Assembly: GCF_029909975.1 (NCBI RefSeq)
Contig: NZ_CP094516.1
Coordinates: forward strand, 6,426,501-6,490,500
From: Bradyrhizobium sp. ISRA430
GTDB lineage: Bacteria > Pseudomonadota > Alphaproteobacteria > Rhizobiales > Xanthobacteraceae
Direction: 5' to 3'
Length of the DNA: 64,000 nucleotides
Part shown: positions 32,507 through 41,058 of the stretch, in pieces
Numbering within the stretch: position 1 is the first letter of the stretch
Layout: every line of letters starts with the position of its first letter
The notes under the pieces: model-generated
Told to the model about the DNA's origin: nothing
Seen by the model: only the letters and a program-made list of their open reading frames with translations
Database searches by the model: none
Translations under genes and position numbers: made by a program

Positions 32507-32672
32507 ACTCCGCTCTGCTCCCTCCCCCCTTGCGGACCCTTGCGGGGGAGGGCAGGGAGGGGGAGGGGAGTAGCCCAGGAAAAAGTGTGGCCGTCGACGA
32601 GAATGAGGCCCGCCTCACTGCGAGAGTGTGCCGTGTGGCGCCCCCCTCCCCCGCAAGGGGGGAGGGAACGCA
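32507..32672. repeat. dispersed palindromic repeat, inverted relative of 18472-18655
   Basis: CTCTGCTCCCTCCCCCCTTG and TAGCCCAGGAAAAAG open the element. GAGAGTGTGCCGTGTGGCG and CCCCGCAAGGGGGGAGGGAA close it. The same blocks occur in the opposite order at 18472-18655. It lies between the convergent ThDP-enzyme and LLM monooxygenase genes. Confidence 0.7.
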
Positions 32673-32746
32673 GTTGTATCTGCGGCGCTGACCGAACGAA
32701 CCGACGACCTCCGCAAAATCAAAACAACACCTTGCAAAGAAGCGTC

Positions 32747-34126
32747 CTACCCCTTCTTTCCGACCCGATACCCCGCCGCCGGATGTGGCGCGCCGAGCCG
32801 CGCTCGGCCGGCGCCGAACAGCTTCTCCCGCAGCGTGCCCTTGGCGTAGTCCGGCTTGTACCTTCCGCGCTTGGTCAGCTCGGGAACCAGCATGTCGGCG
32901 ATATCCTCGAAATCGCCGGGCGAAATCGCAAAGGCGACGTTGAGCCCGTCGACGTCGGTTGCCTCGAACCACTCCTCGATCTTGTCCGCGACCATCTCCG
33001 GTGTGCCGACCACGACCGGACCGGCGCCGCCGATGCCGACATGCTCGATGACGTCGCGTACGGTCCAGACGCGGTCGGGATCGGCGCGGGTGACGTTGTC
33101 CATCGCGCTGCGACCGGCATCATTCTGGACGTGGCGCACCTGCTGGTCGAGGTCGTAGCCGGAGAAGTCGACGCCGGTCCATCCCGACATCAGCGCCAGC
33201 GCGCCTTCGGGGCTGATGTGGCGGCGGTAGTCGGCGTATTTCTCCTTTGCTTCGGCTTCCGTCCGCCCGAGGATGATCGTCATCATCGAGAACATCAGGA
33301 TCTCGGCCGGGTTGCGGCCGAGCGCAGCAGCCTCCTGGCGGATCGCGGAGACGCGAGGGCCTATCACCTTTGCCGAGGGTCCCGACATGAACACGCATTC
33401 GGCGTGGCGCGCTGCGAATTGCCGGCCGCGCGGCGAGGTGCCGGCCTGGTACAACACCGGCGTGCGCTGCGGTGACGGCTCGCTCAGATGGATGGTGTTG
33501 TTGATGCGGTAGTTCGCGCCCTCGTGGTTGACGCGATGAACTTTAGCCGGATCGGTGAAGATGCCGCGCGTGCGGTCGCGCACCACCGCGTCGTCCTCCC
33601 AGCTTCCTTCCCAGAGCTTATAGACCACCTCCATATATTCGTCGGCGATGTCGTAGCGGTCGTCATGCCCGGTCTGCTTGTCCTTGCCGGCGCCGCGCGC
33701 AGCGCTGTCGAGATAGCCGGTGACGACGTTCCAGCCGATCCGTCCCTCGGTGAGGTGATCGAGCGTCGACATCCGCCGCGCGAACGGGTAGGGCGGCTCG
33801 AAGGACAGGTTGCTGGTGACGCCGAAGCCGAGATCTTTCGTCACCGCGGCCATCGCCGACAGCAGCAGCAGCGGCTCGTTCGACGGCGTCTGTGCTGCAT
33901 TGCGCAAAGCCGCGTCCGGACTGTTGCCATAGACGTCGTAGACGCCGAGCACGTCGGCCAGGAACAGCCCGTCGAACCGGCCGCGCTCCAATGTCCGGGC
34001 GAGATCGAGCCAGTAGGGCAGGCGATTATATTCGGCGGTGCGGTCGCGCGGATGGGTCCACAAGCCCGGCGATTGGTGTGCGACGCAATTCATCGCGAAT
34101 GCATTGAGCCGGATTTGCTTGGCCAT
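32747..34126 (-). CDS. LLM-class flavin-dependent monooxygenase (NtaA/SnaA/DszA family)
   Basis: This is a 459-residue FMN-linked monooxygenase. Family blocks are MNCVAHQSPGLWTHPRDR, FDGLFLADVLGVYDVYGN, STLDHLTEGRIGWNVVTGYL, DRYDIADEYMEVVYKLWEGS and PQRTPVLYQAGTSPRGRQFA. These enzymes use FMNH2 from a separate reductase to oxidise aminopolycarboxylates or organosulfur compounds. No reductase gene lies next to it. The start MAKQIRLNAF fits the family. It is divergent from the M20 peptidase gene. A second LLM monooxygenase lies at 51880-53247. Confidence 0.9.
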   Translation of the reverse strand: MAKQIRLNAFAMNCVAHQSPGLWTHPRDRTAEYNRLPYWLDLARTLERGRFDGLFLADVLGVYDVYGNSPDAALRNAAQTPSNEPLLLLSAMAAVTKDLGFGVTSNLSFEPPYPFARRMSTLDHLTEGRIGWNVVTGYLDSAARGAGKDKQTGHDDRYDIADEYMEVVYKLWEGSWEDDAVVRDRTRGIFTDPAKVHRVNHEGANYRINNTIHLSEPSPQRTPVLYQAGTSPRGRQFAARHAECVFMSGPSAKVIGPRVSAIRQEAAALGRNPAEILMFSMMTIILGRTEAEAKEKYADYRRHISPEGALALMSGWTGVDFSGYDLDQQVRHVQNDAGRSAMDNVTRADPDRVWTVRDVIEHVGIGGAGPVVVGTPEMVADKIEEWFEATDVDGLNVAFAISPGDFEDIADMLVPELTKRGRYKPDYAKGTLREKLFGAGRARLGAPHPAAGYRVGKKG

Positions 34127-34361
34127 CGTTTTGTCCCTCGGCGCCCTTTGCCTGTCGCTCTTCGAATGCTAACAATGCGGGGCGAATTTGGCGAAGTTCT
34201 TGCATGGTCCCGCCATTGGCAAGGCCAAAATCGGAAAAGCACTCCTGCCTTGGCAAGCCAATCTCAAGAGCGCACAACCAGATCCCAACGCCCCGCCACT
34301 TCGAACGCCTGCCGATCTCGGCTAGGCTCCTTCGCCTCCAAACGTCGAAAAAAGCAAGTTC

Positions 34362-35747
34362 ATGACCAGAGCCGACGCCATCGCCCGCGCCCGCAACGAG
34401 ATTCAGTCCGGCGCGTTCCTCACCGAGCTCGACCGCCGTGTCGCGTACCGGACCGAGAGCCAGAATCCGGCGCGCGGTGCCGAGCTGTGCGCCTATCTGG
34501 AACAGGAGATGCGGCCCGCGTTCGCCGCGCTGGATTTCGAAAGCCGGCTGGTGGAATCCCCGAGCGGCAAGGCGCCGTTCCTCGTTGCCGAGCATCACGA
34601 GAGCGCCTCAGTGCCGACCGTGCTGATCTATGGCCATGGCGACGTCGTCGACGGCATGGAAGGCGAGTGGCGCGACAACCGCGATCCCTGGCGCACCACC
34701 ACGGCCGGTGCGCGCGTCTATGGCCGCGGCACCGCCGACAACAAGGGCCAGCACAGCATCAACATGGCGGCGCTGCGCGCGGTGCGCGACGCCCGTGGTG
34801 GCAAGCTCGGCTTCAACGCCAAGTTCATCGTCGAGATGGGCGAGGAGATCGGCTCACCCGACCTCGGCAAGGTTTGCGATGCCAATCGCGACGCCCTGAA
34901 GGCCGACCTCTTCATGGCTTCCGACGGGCCGCGCCTGTCCGCCGACCGGCCGACGTTGTTCCTCGGTTGCCGCGGCGGCATCCGCATCCATCTCGACGTC
35001 AACTTGCGCGATGGCGGGCACCATTCCGGCAATTGGGGCGGCGTGCTCGCCAATCCCGCGACCATTCTGGTCAACGCCATTTCCACGCTGGTCGATGGTC
35101 ACGGCCGCCTCCAGCTCGAAGCCCTGAAGCCGCCGCGGCTGACCAACCAGATCCGCAGCTATCTTGCGGACGTGCAGGTCGTGCCGACCGAGGACGAGCC
35201 GGCGCTCGCGGACAATTGGGGCGAGGAGGGGCTGTCGCCCGCCGAACGGCTCTATGCCTGGAATACGCTCGAAGTGCTGGCGATGTCGTCAGGCAATATC
35301 GAGAAGCCGGCGAACGCCATCCCCGGCCATGCCAACGCCGTGCTGCAACTGCGTTTCGTGGTCGGCACCAAGGTCGATGGGCTGGTCGAAGCCATCCGCG
35401 CCCACCTGGTCGCCAAGGGCTTTCCGATGGTCGAGGTGCGGGCGGCACAGAGCTTTGCCGCCTCGCGCACCGATTTCGACAGCCCCTGGATCAAATGGGC
35501 GGCGGACTCGGTTGAGAAGACCACCGGCAAGGCGCCGGCCGTACTGCCGAACTTTGGCGGGTCGTTGCCCAATGACGTGTTTTCCGAGATACTTGGCCTG
35601 CCGACGATCTGGGTGCCGCACTCCTATCCCGGCTGCTCCCAGCATGCGCCCAACGAGCACATCCTGCTTCCGCTGACCGAAGAGGCCTTGACGGTGATGG
35701 CCGGCCTGTTCTGGGATCTCGGCGAATTGCCGCGGCCGTTAACCTGA
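34362..35747 (+). CDS. M20-family metallopeptidase
   Basis: This is a 461-residue M20 amidohydrolase/peptidase. Metal-site motifs are VLIYGHGDVVDG, GRGTADNKGQHSINM, EMGEEIGSPDL with the general-base glutamate, and QHAPNEHI near the C-terminus. FLGCRGGIRIHLDV starts the lid domain. The two-domain layout and length suit carboxypeptidase- or succinyl-diaminopimelate desuccinylase-type members. The substrate is probably an N-acyl amino acid or dipeptide. It is cytoplasmic, with no signal peptide. It precedes the amino-acid ABC importer genes on the same strand by 85 bases. Confidence 0.9.
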   Translation: MTRADAIARARNEIQSGAFLTELDRRVAYRTESQNPARGAELCAYLEQEMRPAFAALDFESRLVESPSGKAPFLVAEHHESASVPTVLIYGHGDVVDGMEGEWRDNRDPWRTTTAGARVYGRGTADNKGQHSINMAALRAVRDARGGKLGFNAKFIVEMGEEIGSPDLGKVCDANRDALKADLFMASDGPRLSADRPTLFLGCRGGIRIHLDVNLRDGGHHSGNWGGVLANPATILVNAISTLVDGHGRLQLEALKPPRLTNQIRSYLADVQVVPTEDEPALADNWGEEGLSPAERLYAWNTLEVLAMSSGNIEKPANAIPGHANAVLQLRFVVGTKVDGLVEAIRAHLVAKGFPMVEVRAAQSFAASRTDFDSPWIKWAADSVEKTTGKAPAVLPNFGGSLPNDVFSEILGLPTIWVPHSYPGCSQHAPNEHILLPLTEEALTVMAGLFWDLGELPRPLT

Positions 35748-35832
35748 GCCGCTGGTCCAGTCGAAAGTTACATTCTATTTCGGCCCGATTTGTGCTTGCA
35801 TCCGCCCGCATCATCCTGAAAGGGGAAGAAAA

Positions 35833-36744
35833 GTGAGACATTTCCGTAGCATCGGCCTCGCCCTCGCCGCGACCTTCGCCGTCAGCCAGGCCAGTGCCCA
35901 GGAGCTGACCGGCACGCTGAAGAACATCAAGGACACCGGCGCCATCACGCTCGGCTTCCGCGACTCCTCGATCCCGTTCTCCTATCTCGACGACAACCAG
36001 AAGCCCATCGGGTTTGCGATGGACATCTGCTACAAGATCGTCGACGCGGTGAAGAAGGAGCTCAAGCTCGACAAGCTCGAGGTCAAGCTCAACCCGGTGA
36101 CCTCCGCGACCCGTATCCCGCTGATGGCCAACGGCACCATCGACCTCGAATGCGGCTCCACCACCAACAATGCCGAGCGCCAGAAGCAGGTGTGGTTCAC
36201 CAACACCCATTTCCTCACCGCCAGCCGCTACGTGTTCAAGAAGTCGAGCGGCCTGAAGTCGATCGACGACCTCAAGGGCAAGACGGTGGTCTCGACCGCC
36301 GGTACCACCAACATCAAGCAGCTCACCGAAGCCAATGTCGCCCGTAGTCTCGGCGCCAACATCATCCCGGCCAAGGACCACGCCGAAGCCTTCCTGATGG
36401 TCGAGACCGACCGCGCCGTCGCTTTCGTGATGGACGACATCCTGCTCGCGAGCCTCGTCGCCGGCTCGAAGAATCCATCCGACTACGTGATCTCCAAGGA
36501 CGCGTTCTCCAAGCCCGAGCCCTATGGCATCATGCTGCGCAAGGACGACACGGCCTTCAAGAAGGTGGTCGATGCGGCGACCGCGGCGCTCTACACCTCA
36601 GGCGAAGGCCAGAAGATCTACGACAAGTGGTTCACGCAGAAGATCCCGCCGAAGGGCCTGAACCTCAACACGCCGATTTCGGACGAGCTGAAGCACGAGT
36701 TCGCAAAGCCCTCGGACTCGCCGAACCCGGACGACTATAAGTAA
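35833..36744 (+). CDS. gltI: glutamate/aspartate-type ABC transporter substrate-binding protein
   Basis: This is a 303-residue periplasmic receptor. Its signal peptide is MRHFRSIGLALAATFAVSQA. Family-3 motifs are ITLGFRDSSIPFSYLDDNQKP, DLECGSTTNNAERQKQVWF (close to GltI/DEBP of E. coli) and DDLKGKTVVSTAGTTNIK. The start is GTG 35833 after AAGGGGAAG. The binding-residue block SGLKSIDDL and the TNNAERQ segment suggest acidic amino acids. The permease and ATPase genes lie downstream, but two dispersed repeats (374 bases) separate them from this gene. Confidence 0.88.
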   Translation: MRHFRSIGLALAATFAVSQASAQELTGTLKNIKDTGAITLGFRDSSIPFSYLDDNQKPIGFAMDICYKIVDAVKKELKLDKLEVKLNPVTSATRIPLMANGTIDLECGSTTNNAERQKQVWFTNTHFLTASRYVFKKSSGLKSIDDLKGKTVVSTAGTTNIKQLTEANVARSLGANIIPAKDHAEAFLMVETDRAVAFVMDDILLASLVAGSKNPSDYVISKDAFSKPEPYGIMLRKDDTAFKKVVDAATAALYTSGEGQKIYDKWFTQKIPPKGLNLNTPISDELKHEFAKPSDSPNPDDYK

Positions 36745-36807
36745 GCATTGCTCGCCCGCCGCCGAGCAATGGCCCGATCATTGCATGAGCGGCGCCGCAA
36801 CTTTCGC

Positions 36808-36868
36808 CTCTCCCCGCTCGCGGGGAGAGGCCGGATCGTGTTGTAAGATGCGATCCGGGTGAGGGACT
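36808..36868. repeat. palindromic repeat between gltI and permease genes
   Basis: CCTCTCCCCGCTCGCGGGGAGAGG is a near-perfect hairpin. It is followed by GGATCGTG-TTGTAAGAT-GCGATCC and GGGTGAGGG. It belongs to the same family as 15576-15717. Confidence 0.75.
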
Positions 36869-36908
36869 CCGCAGCGGCTCGGCGGCGGAGATGTCCCGAC
36901 GGGACTGA

Positions 36909-37040
36909 AACCCTCATGGTGAGGAGCCGCGAAGCGGCGTCTCGCGGACGATGCTCCGCATCGCCTGGAGAACCATGAGGCCCGAGCCGTGGCCTTCATC
37001 CTTCGAGACGCGGCGACGACGCCGCTCCTCAGGATGAGGA
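36909..37040. repeat. palindromic repeat (CCTCAT..GAGGAG family) between gltI and permease genes
   Basis: CCCTCATGGTGAGGAGCCGC opens the element and GCTCCTCAGGATGAGGAT closes it, with GCGTCTCG and CTTCGAGACGC inside. Related elements lie at 45084-45205 and 50968-51073. Confidence 0.7.
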
Positions 37041-37118
37041 TCAGCTTCGATCATTCTGGAGGAGAATGGTCGAAGACCTGAACAGTTCGTATCATCGACG
37101 CGCTCGCGCGGGGGACAC

Positions 37119-37850
37119 GTGAACTACAACTGGAACTGGGGAATCTTTTTCCAGCCGAACCCGATGGGGACCGGCACTTATCTCGATTTGCTGTTGTCGG
37201 GACTGGTGCTGACCCTCGAGACCGCGGTGCTGGCCTGGATCATCGCGCTGATCACCGGCTCGATCGTCGGCGTGATGCGCACGCTGCCCTCAAAGGGCGC
37301 CTACTGGTTCGGCTTTGCCTACGTCGAATTCTTCCGCAACATGCCGCTGCTGGTGCAGCTCTTCCTGTGGTTCTTCGTGCTGCCGGAAATCCTGCCGAGG
37401 GCCGCCGGTCTGTGGCTGAAGCAATTGCCGAACGCGCCGTTCTGGACCGCCTCGATCGGCGTCGGCCTGTTCATGTCGGCGCGCGTGGCCGTGCAGTTGC
37501 AGGCCGGCATCGGCTCGCTGCCGCGCGGGCAGCGGCAGGCGGCCACCGCCTTGGGTCTCACCACCGTGCAGGGCTATCGCTATGTGCTGCTGCCGATGGC
37601 GTTCCGCATCATCCTGCCGCCGCTGACCTCCGAGTTCCTCAACACCATCAAGAACACCGCAGTGGCGATCACGATCGGCCTGCTCGAGCTGACCGGACAG
37701 GCGCGCTCGATGCAGGAGTTCTCATTCCAGGTATTCGAGGCCTTCACCGCCGCGACCATGCTCTACCTCCTCGTCAACGCCGTCGTCGTGACCGCCATGC
37801 GCATCCTCGAGCGCTATGTCGCGATCCCCGGCTACATCACGGGGAAATAG
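37119..37850 (+). CDS. gltJ: amino-acid ABC transporter permease (GltJ-like)
   Basis: This is a 243-residue inner-membrane permease of the polar amino-acid class. It begins MNYNWNWGIFFQPNPMGTGT (GTG start), typical of GltJ. The ATPase-contact loop reads GSLPRGQRQAATALGLTTVQGYRYVLLPMA, and helices occur around LVLTLETAVLAWIIALITGS and MPLLVQLFLWFFVLP. The GCGGGGG before the start is the likely ribosome binding site. The stop is 2 bases before the next permease gene, so the two are tightly coupled. It forms the importer with GltI, GltK and GltL. Confidence 0.9.
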   Translation: MNYNWNWGIFFQPNPMGTGTYLDLLLSGLVLTLETAVLAWIIALITGSIVGVMRTLPSKGAYWFGFAYVEFFRNMPLLVQLFLWFFVLPEILPRAAGLWLKQLPNAPFWTASIGVGLFMSARVAVQLQAGIGSLPRGQRQAATALGLTTVQGYRYVLLPMAFRIILPPLTSEFLNTIKNTAVAITIGLLELTGQARSMQEFSFQVFEAFTAATMLYLLVNAVVVTAMRILERYVAIPGYITGK

Positions 37851-37852
37851 CG

Positions 37853-38545
37853 ATGCTCGGCAGTTTCGATTTCGACGTCATCCGCCGCTCACTGCCCTAC
37901 CTGTTCTACGAGGGCATGACGTTCACGCTGACGCTGACGGCGCTCTCCGCGCTCGGCGGCCTGATCTTTGGTACCGCGATCGCCCTGATGCGGCTGTCCG
38001 GCTACAAGCTCCTGGGACGCATCGCCGGCCTCTATGTCGACTTCATGCGCTCGCTGCCGCTGGTGCTGGTCATCTTCTGGTTCTACTTCCTGGTGCCTTA
38101 TATCGGGCAGTGGCTGACCGGAGCCTCGCGCCCGATCAGCGTAGGCGCGTTCGCATCCTCTCTCATCACCTTCATCATGTTCGAGGCGGCGTATTTCTCC
38201 GAGATCATGCGTGCCGGCATCCAGTCGATCTCGCGCGGCCAGCCGGCAGCGGCAAACGCTCTCGGCCTGACCTATGCTCAGACCATGCGCTACGTCGTGC
38301 TGCCGCAGGCCTTCCGCAACATGCTGCCGGTGCTCCTGACCCAGACCATCGTGCTGTTCCAGGACACCTCGCTGGTCTACGTGCTCTCGATCCCGGATTT
38401 CCTCGGTGCTGCCAGCAAGGTCGCGCAGCGTGACGGCCGTCTGGTCGAGATGTATCTGTTCGCGGCCTTGGTCTATTTCACCATCTCCTGCGTTGCCTCG
38501 TTCGGCGTCCGCCGCCTGCAATCGCGCATCGCCATCATCCGCTAG
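37853..38545 (+). CDS. gltK: amino-acid ABC transporter permease (GltK-like)
   Basis: This is a 230-residue permease starting [38 protein letters not shown] forms the first helix, and the EAA-type loop reads [48 protein letters not shown] is the conserved post-loop block of GltK/ArtM. A longer open frame from 37367 runs out of phase through gltJ and is not real. The ATG lies 2 bases after the gltJ stop. It is the second half of the heterodimeric channel. Confidence 0.9.
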   Translation: MLGSFDFDVIRRSLPYLFYEGMTFTLTLTALSALGGLIFGTAIALMRLSGYKLLGRIAGLYVDFMRSLPLVLVIFWFYFLVPYIGQWLTGASRPISVGAFASSLITFIMFEAAYFSEIMRAGIQSISRGQPAAANALGLTYAQTMRYVVLPQAFRNMLPVLLTQTIVLFQDTSLVYVLSIPDFLGAASKVAQRDGRLVEMYLFAALVYFTISCVASFGVRRLQSRIAIIR

Positions 38546-38553
38546 AGCCCGTC

Positions 38554-39285
38554 ATGATCCAGATCAGCCACGTCGACAAATGGTACAGCGCCGCATTTCA
38601 GGTGCTGAAGGATTGCACAACCCACGTCGCCAAGGGCGAGGTGGTGGTGGTCTGCGGCCCCTCGGGCTCGGGCAAGTCCACGCTGATCAAATGCGTCAAC
38701 GCGCTAGAGCCGTTCCAGAAGGGCGACATCATCGTTGACGGCACCAAGGTCAACGACCCCAAGACCGATCTGCCGAAGCTGCGCGCCCGCGTCGGCATGG
38801 TGTTCCAGCACTTCGAGCTGTTCCCGCACCTGAAGATCATCGACAATCTCTGCCTCGCCCAGGAGAAGGTGCTGGGCCGCGCGCATGACAAGGCGGTTAC
38901 TAAGGGCATGATGCTGCTGGAGCGCGTCGGCTTGAAGGAGCATGCGCAGAAATTCCCGGCGCAGCTCTCCGGCGGCCAGCAGCAGCGCGTCGCCATCGCA
39001 CGCGCGCTGGCGATGGATCCCATCGCCATGCTGTTCGACGAGCCGACCTCGGCGCTCGATCCCGAGATGATCAGCGAGGTGCTCGACGTCATGGTCGACC
39101 TCGCCCGCGAGGGCATGACCATGATGGTGGTCACCCACGAGATGGGCTTTGCGCGCAAGGTCGCCAACCGCGTGATCTTCATGGACCGCGGCGAGATCGT
39201 CGAGGACGCGCCGAAGGACGACTTCTTCGGCAAGCCGCGCAGCGACCGCGCGCAGAAGTTCTTGTCGAAGATTTTGTCGCATTAA
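38554..39285 (+). CDS. gltL: amino-acid ABC transporter ATP-binding protein (GltL-like)
   Basis: This is a 243-residue ATPase. [14 protein letters not shown] is the Walker [18 protein letters not shown] the signature and [14 protein letters not shown] the Walker [18 protein letters not shown] holds the Q-loop and [16 protein letters not shown] the H-loop. It powers uptake through GltJK. The gene starts 8 bases after gltK and is the last of the operon. A long palindromic repeat follows it. Confidence 0.92.
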   Translation: MIQISHVDKWYSAAFQVLKDCTTHVAKGEVVVVCGPSGSGKSTLIKCVNALEPFQKGDIIVDGTKVNDPKTDLPKLRARVGMVFQHFELFPHLKIIDNLCLAQEKVLGRAHDKAVTKGMMLLERVGLKEHAQKFPAQLSGGQQQRVAIARALAMDPIAMLFDEPTSALDPEMISEVLDVMVDLAREGMTMMVVTHEMGFARKVANRVIFMDRGEIVEDAPKDDFFGKPRSDRAQKFLSKILSH

Positions 39286-39292
39286 CTCCCAT

Positions 39293-39456
39293 CGTCATTC
39301 CACATTGCGCGCTTGCGCAATGGGGATGGCCCGAAAGGGCCAGGCCCGGAATCCATACCCCCGAGCGGTGGTTATGGATTCTCAGATGCGCAATTGCGCA
39401 TCAGAGCTTGCCGCTTCGCGTCGCCCCATTGCGCGATTGCGCAATGTGGAATGACG
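39293..39456. repeat. large compound palindrome with 18-bp perfect outer arms
   Basis: CGTCATTCCACATTGCGC and GCGCAATGTGGAATGACG are perfect 18-bp outer arms 164 bases apart end to end. The inner arms include GGCCCGAAAGGGCC, GGAATCCATA/TATGGATTC and TGCGCAATTGCGCA. It lies between gltL and the transaminase gene and could terminate or stabilise the transcript. Confidence 0.85.
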
Positions 39457-39531
39457 GGTTGAGGGTTTCGTGGCATCAGCAAATCTCGTATAGAAGCTGC
39501 GAAATCCCCATTTCCCGCCAGGAGACCTGCC

Positions 39532-40392
39532 TTGGACTCGATCGCCTACGTCAACGGCTCATTCGTCCCGCTTTCGGACGCCAAGATCTCGATCCTCGAC
39601 CGCGGCTTCCTCTTTGCCGACGGCATCTATGAGGTCGCGGCCGTGCTCGACGGCAAGCTGGTCGACAATGCCTCGCACCTGGCGCGGCTGGAGCGTTCGG
39701 TCGGCGAGATCAAGCTGAAGATGCCGGTGACGGTCGAGCGCATCACCGAGATCCAGAAAGAGCTCGTGGCGCGCAACAAGGTTGCCAACGGCCTCGTCTA
39801 CCTCCAGGTCACGCGCGGCGCCGACAAGGGCCGCGACTTCGCGTTCCCCAAGGGCGACGTGGAGTCGAGCCTGGTGATGTTCACCTCGGAGAAGGACATC
39901 GTCGGCGCGTCCTCGGCCAAGACTGGAATCAACGTGATCACGGTGCCCGACATCCGCTGGGAGCGGCGCGACATCAAGAGCGTGGCGCTGCTCGCGCAGG
40001 TGCTGGCGAAGCAGGCCGCGGCGGAAGCCGGTGCCGGCGAAGCCTGGATGCTCGAAGACGGTTTCGTCACCGAGGGCGGCTCGTCGTCGGCGTTCATCCT
40101 GACCCAGGACGACGTCATCGTGACCCGCCAGAACTCCAACGCGATCCTGCCGGGCTGCACCCGCAAGGCCGTGGTCGCGCTCGCCGAAGAACGTCAGCTC
40201 CGCGTCGAGGAGCGCGCCTTCACGGTCGCCGAAGCGCTCGCCGCCAAGGAGGCTTTCATCACCTCGGCCTCGCTGTTCGTGCAGCCGGTGGTCGCGATCG
40301 ACGGCAAGAAGGTCGGCGACGGCAAGCCCGGCCCGATCGCGACGCGACTGCGTGAGATCTACGTGGAGTTCGCCAAGGCGACGGCGGTGTAA
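39532..40392 (+). CDS. dat: D-amino-acid transaminase (class IV aminotransferase)
   Basis: This is a 286-residue PLP enzyme of fold type IV. DRGFLFADGIYEVAAVLDG is the N-terminal motif, and WERRDIKSVALLAQVLAKQ holds the PLP lysine. EAWMLEDGFVTEGGSSSAF followed by RQNSNAILPGCTRKAVV is the signature of D-amino-acid or branched-chain transaminases. SNAILPG with the short length favours the D-specific type. The start is TTG 39532 behind CAGGAGA. It makes D-alanine or D-glutamate-type products for peptidoglycan, or degrades D-amino acids. It follows the glutamate importer, from which a 164-bp repeat separates it. Confidence 0.88.
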   Translation: MDSIAYVNGSFVPLSDAKISILDRGFLFADGIYEVAAVLDGKLVDNASHLARLERSVGEIKLKMPVTVERITEIQKELVARNKVANGLVYLQVTRGADKGRDFAFPKGDVESSLVMFTSEKDIVGASSAKTGINVITVPDIRWERRDIKSVALLAQVLAKQAAAEAGAGEAWMLEDGFVTEGGSSSAFILTQDDVIVTRQNSNAILPGCTRKAVVALAEERQLRVEERAFTVAEALAAKEAFITSASLFVQPVVAIDGKKVGDGKPGPIATRLREIYVEFAKATAV

Positions 40393-40440
40393 GAGGGCGT
40401 CGCTAACCGGCGATGACGGTCGCCGCAGCCACACACTCCG

Positions 40441-40553
40441 CTGTCATCGCCCGCGAAGGCGGGCGATCCAGTACGCCGCGGCCGTGCATGAGACGTCAGG
40501 CGTCTCTGGAATACTGGATGCCCCGCTTTCGCGGGGTATGACAGTCGAGAGTG
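40441..40553. repeat. palindromic repeat after the transaminase gene
   Basis: CTGTCATCGCCCGCGAAGGC with GGGCGATCCAGTAC at the left and TACTGGATGCCCCGC with TTTCGCGGGGTATGACAG at the right are inverted arms. ACGTCAGGCGTCTC lies in the middle. It lies between the convergent transaminase and AhpD-like genes. Confidence 0.75.
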
Positions 40554-40567
40554 TGGCAGTGGCATCG

Positions 40568-41029
40568 TCACGCCACGGACGCCTTCACCTTCACCGGATG
40601 CACCGAGCGGAATGCGATCGCGAGCCTGTTCCAGGCGTTGATCGTCGCGATCAGCATGGTCAGGTTGACCGTCTCCTCGTCCGAGAATTGCGCGCGTACC
40701 TGCTCGTAGACGTCGTCGGGAGCGTGCGTTTCCGAGATCATCGTCACGGACTCGGTCCAGGCCAATGCGGCGCGCTCACGATCGGTATAGAGCGGGGATT
40801 CGCGCCAGGCGTTGAGCAGATAAATGCGCTGCTCGGTCTCGCCGCGCTTGCGCGCATCCTCGGTGTGCATGTTGATGCAGAACGCGCAGCCGTTGATTTG
40901 CGAGGCTCGGATCTTGACGAGCTCGATCAGCGATTTCTCGAGGCCGGTCGACTGGATCTGCTGTTCCAGCGCCGTCAGCGCCTTGAGCGTATCGGGTGCG
41001 GCCTGGTAGAAATTCATGCGGGGTTTCAT
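40568..41029 (-). CDS. AhpD-like carboxymuconolactone decarboxylase family protein
   Basis: This is a 153-residue all-helical protein. SLIELVKIRASQINGCAFCI then NMHTEDARKRGE carries the C-x-x-C-x-x-x-H redox motif of AhpD-type peroxidases/reductases. YLLNAWRESPLYTDRERAALAWTE is the conserved continuation. The start MKPRMNFYQ was chosen. The frame open further upstream is out of phase through the efflux gene. It begins 30 bases after the EmrB-like gene stop on the same strand, so it is probably the third gene of that operon, perhaps handling oxidative or electrophilic stress linked to the exported drug. Confidence 0.87.
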   Translation of the reverse strand: MKPRMNFYQAAPDTLKALTALEQQIQSTGLEKSLIELVKIRASQINGCAFCINMHTEDARKRGETEQRIYLLNAWRESPLYTDRERAALAWTESVTMISETHAPDDVYEQVRAQFSDEETVNLTMLIATINAWNRLAIAFRSVHPVKVKASVA

Positions 41030-41058
41030 AGTCGTTCTCCTTGCTTCTCGGGTTGATC

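Noticed and set aside
33488..35515. 675-residue plus-strand frame across the LLM and M20 genes
   Set aside because: It runs antisense to the LLM gene and out of phase through the M20 gene, whose metal motifs lie in another frame.
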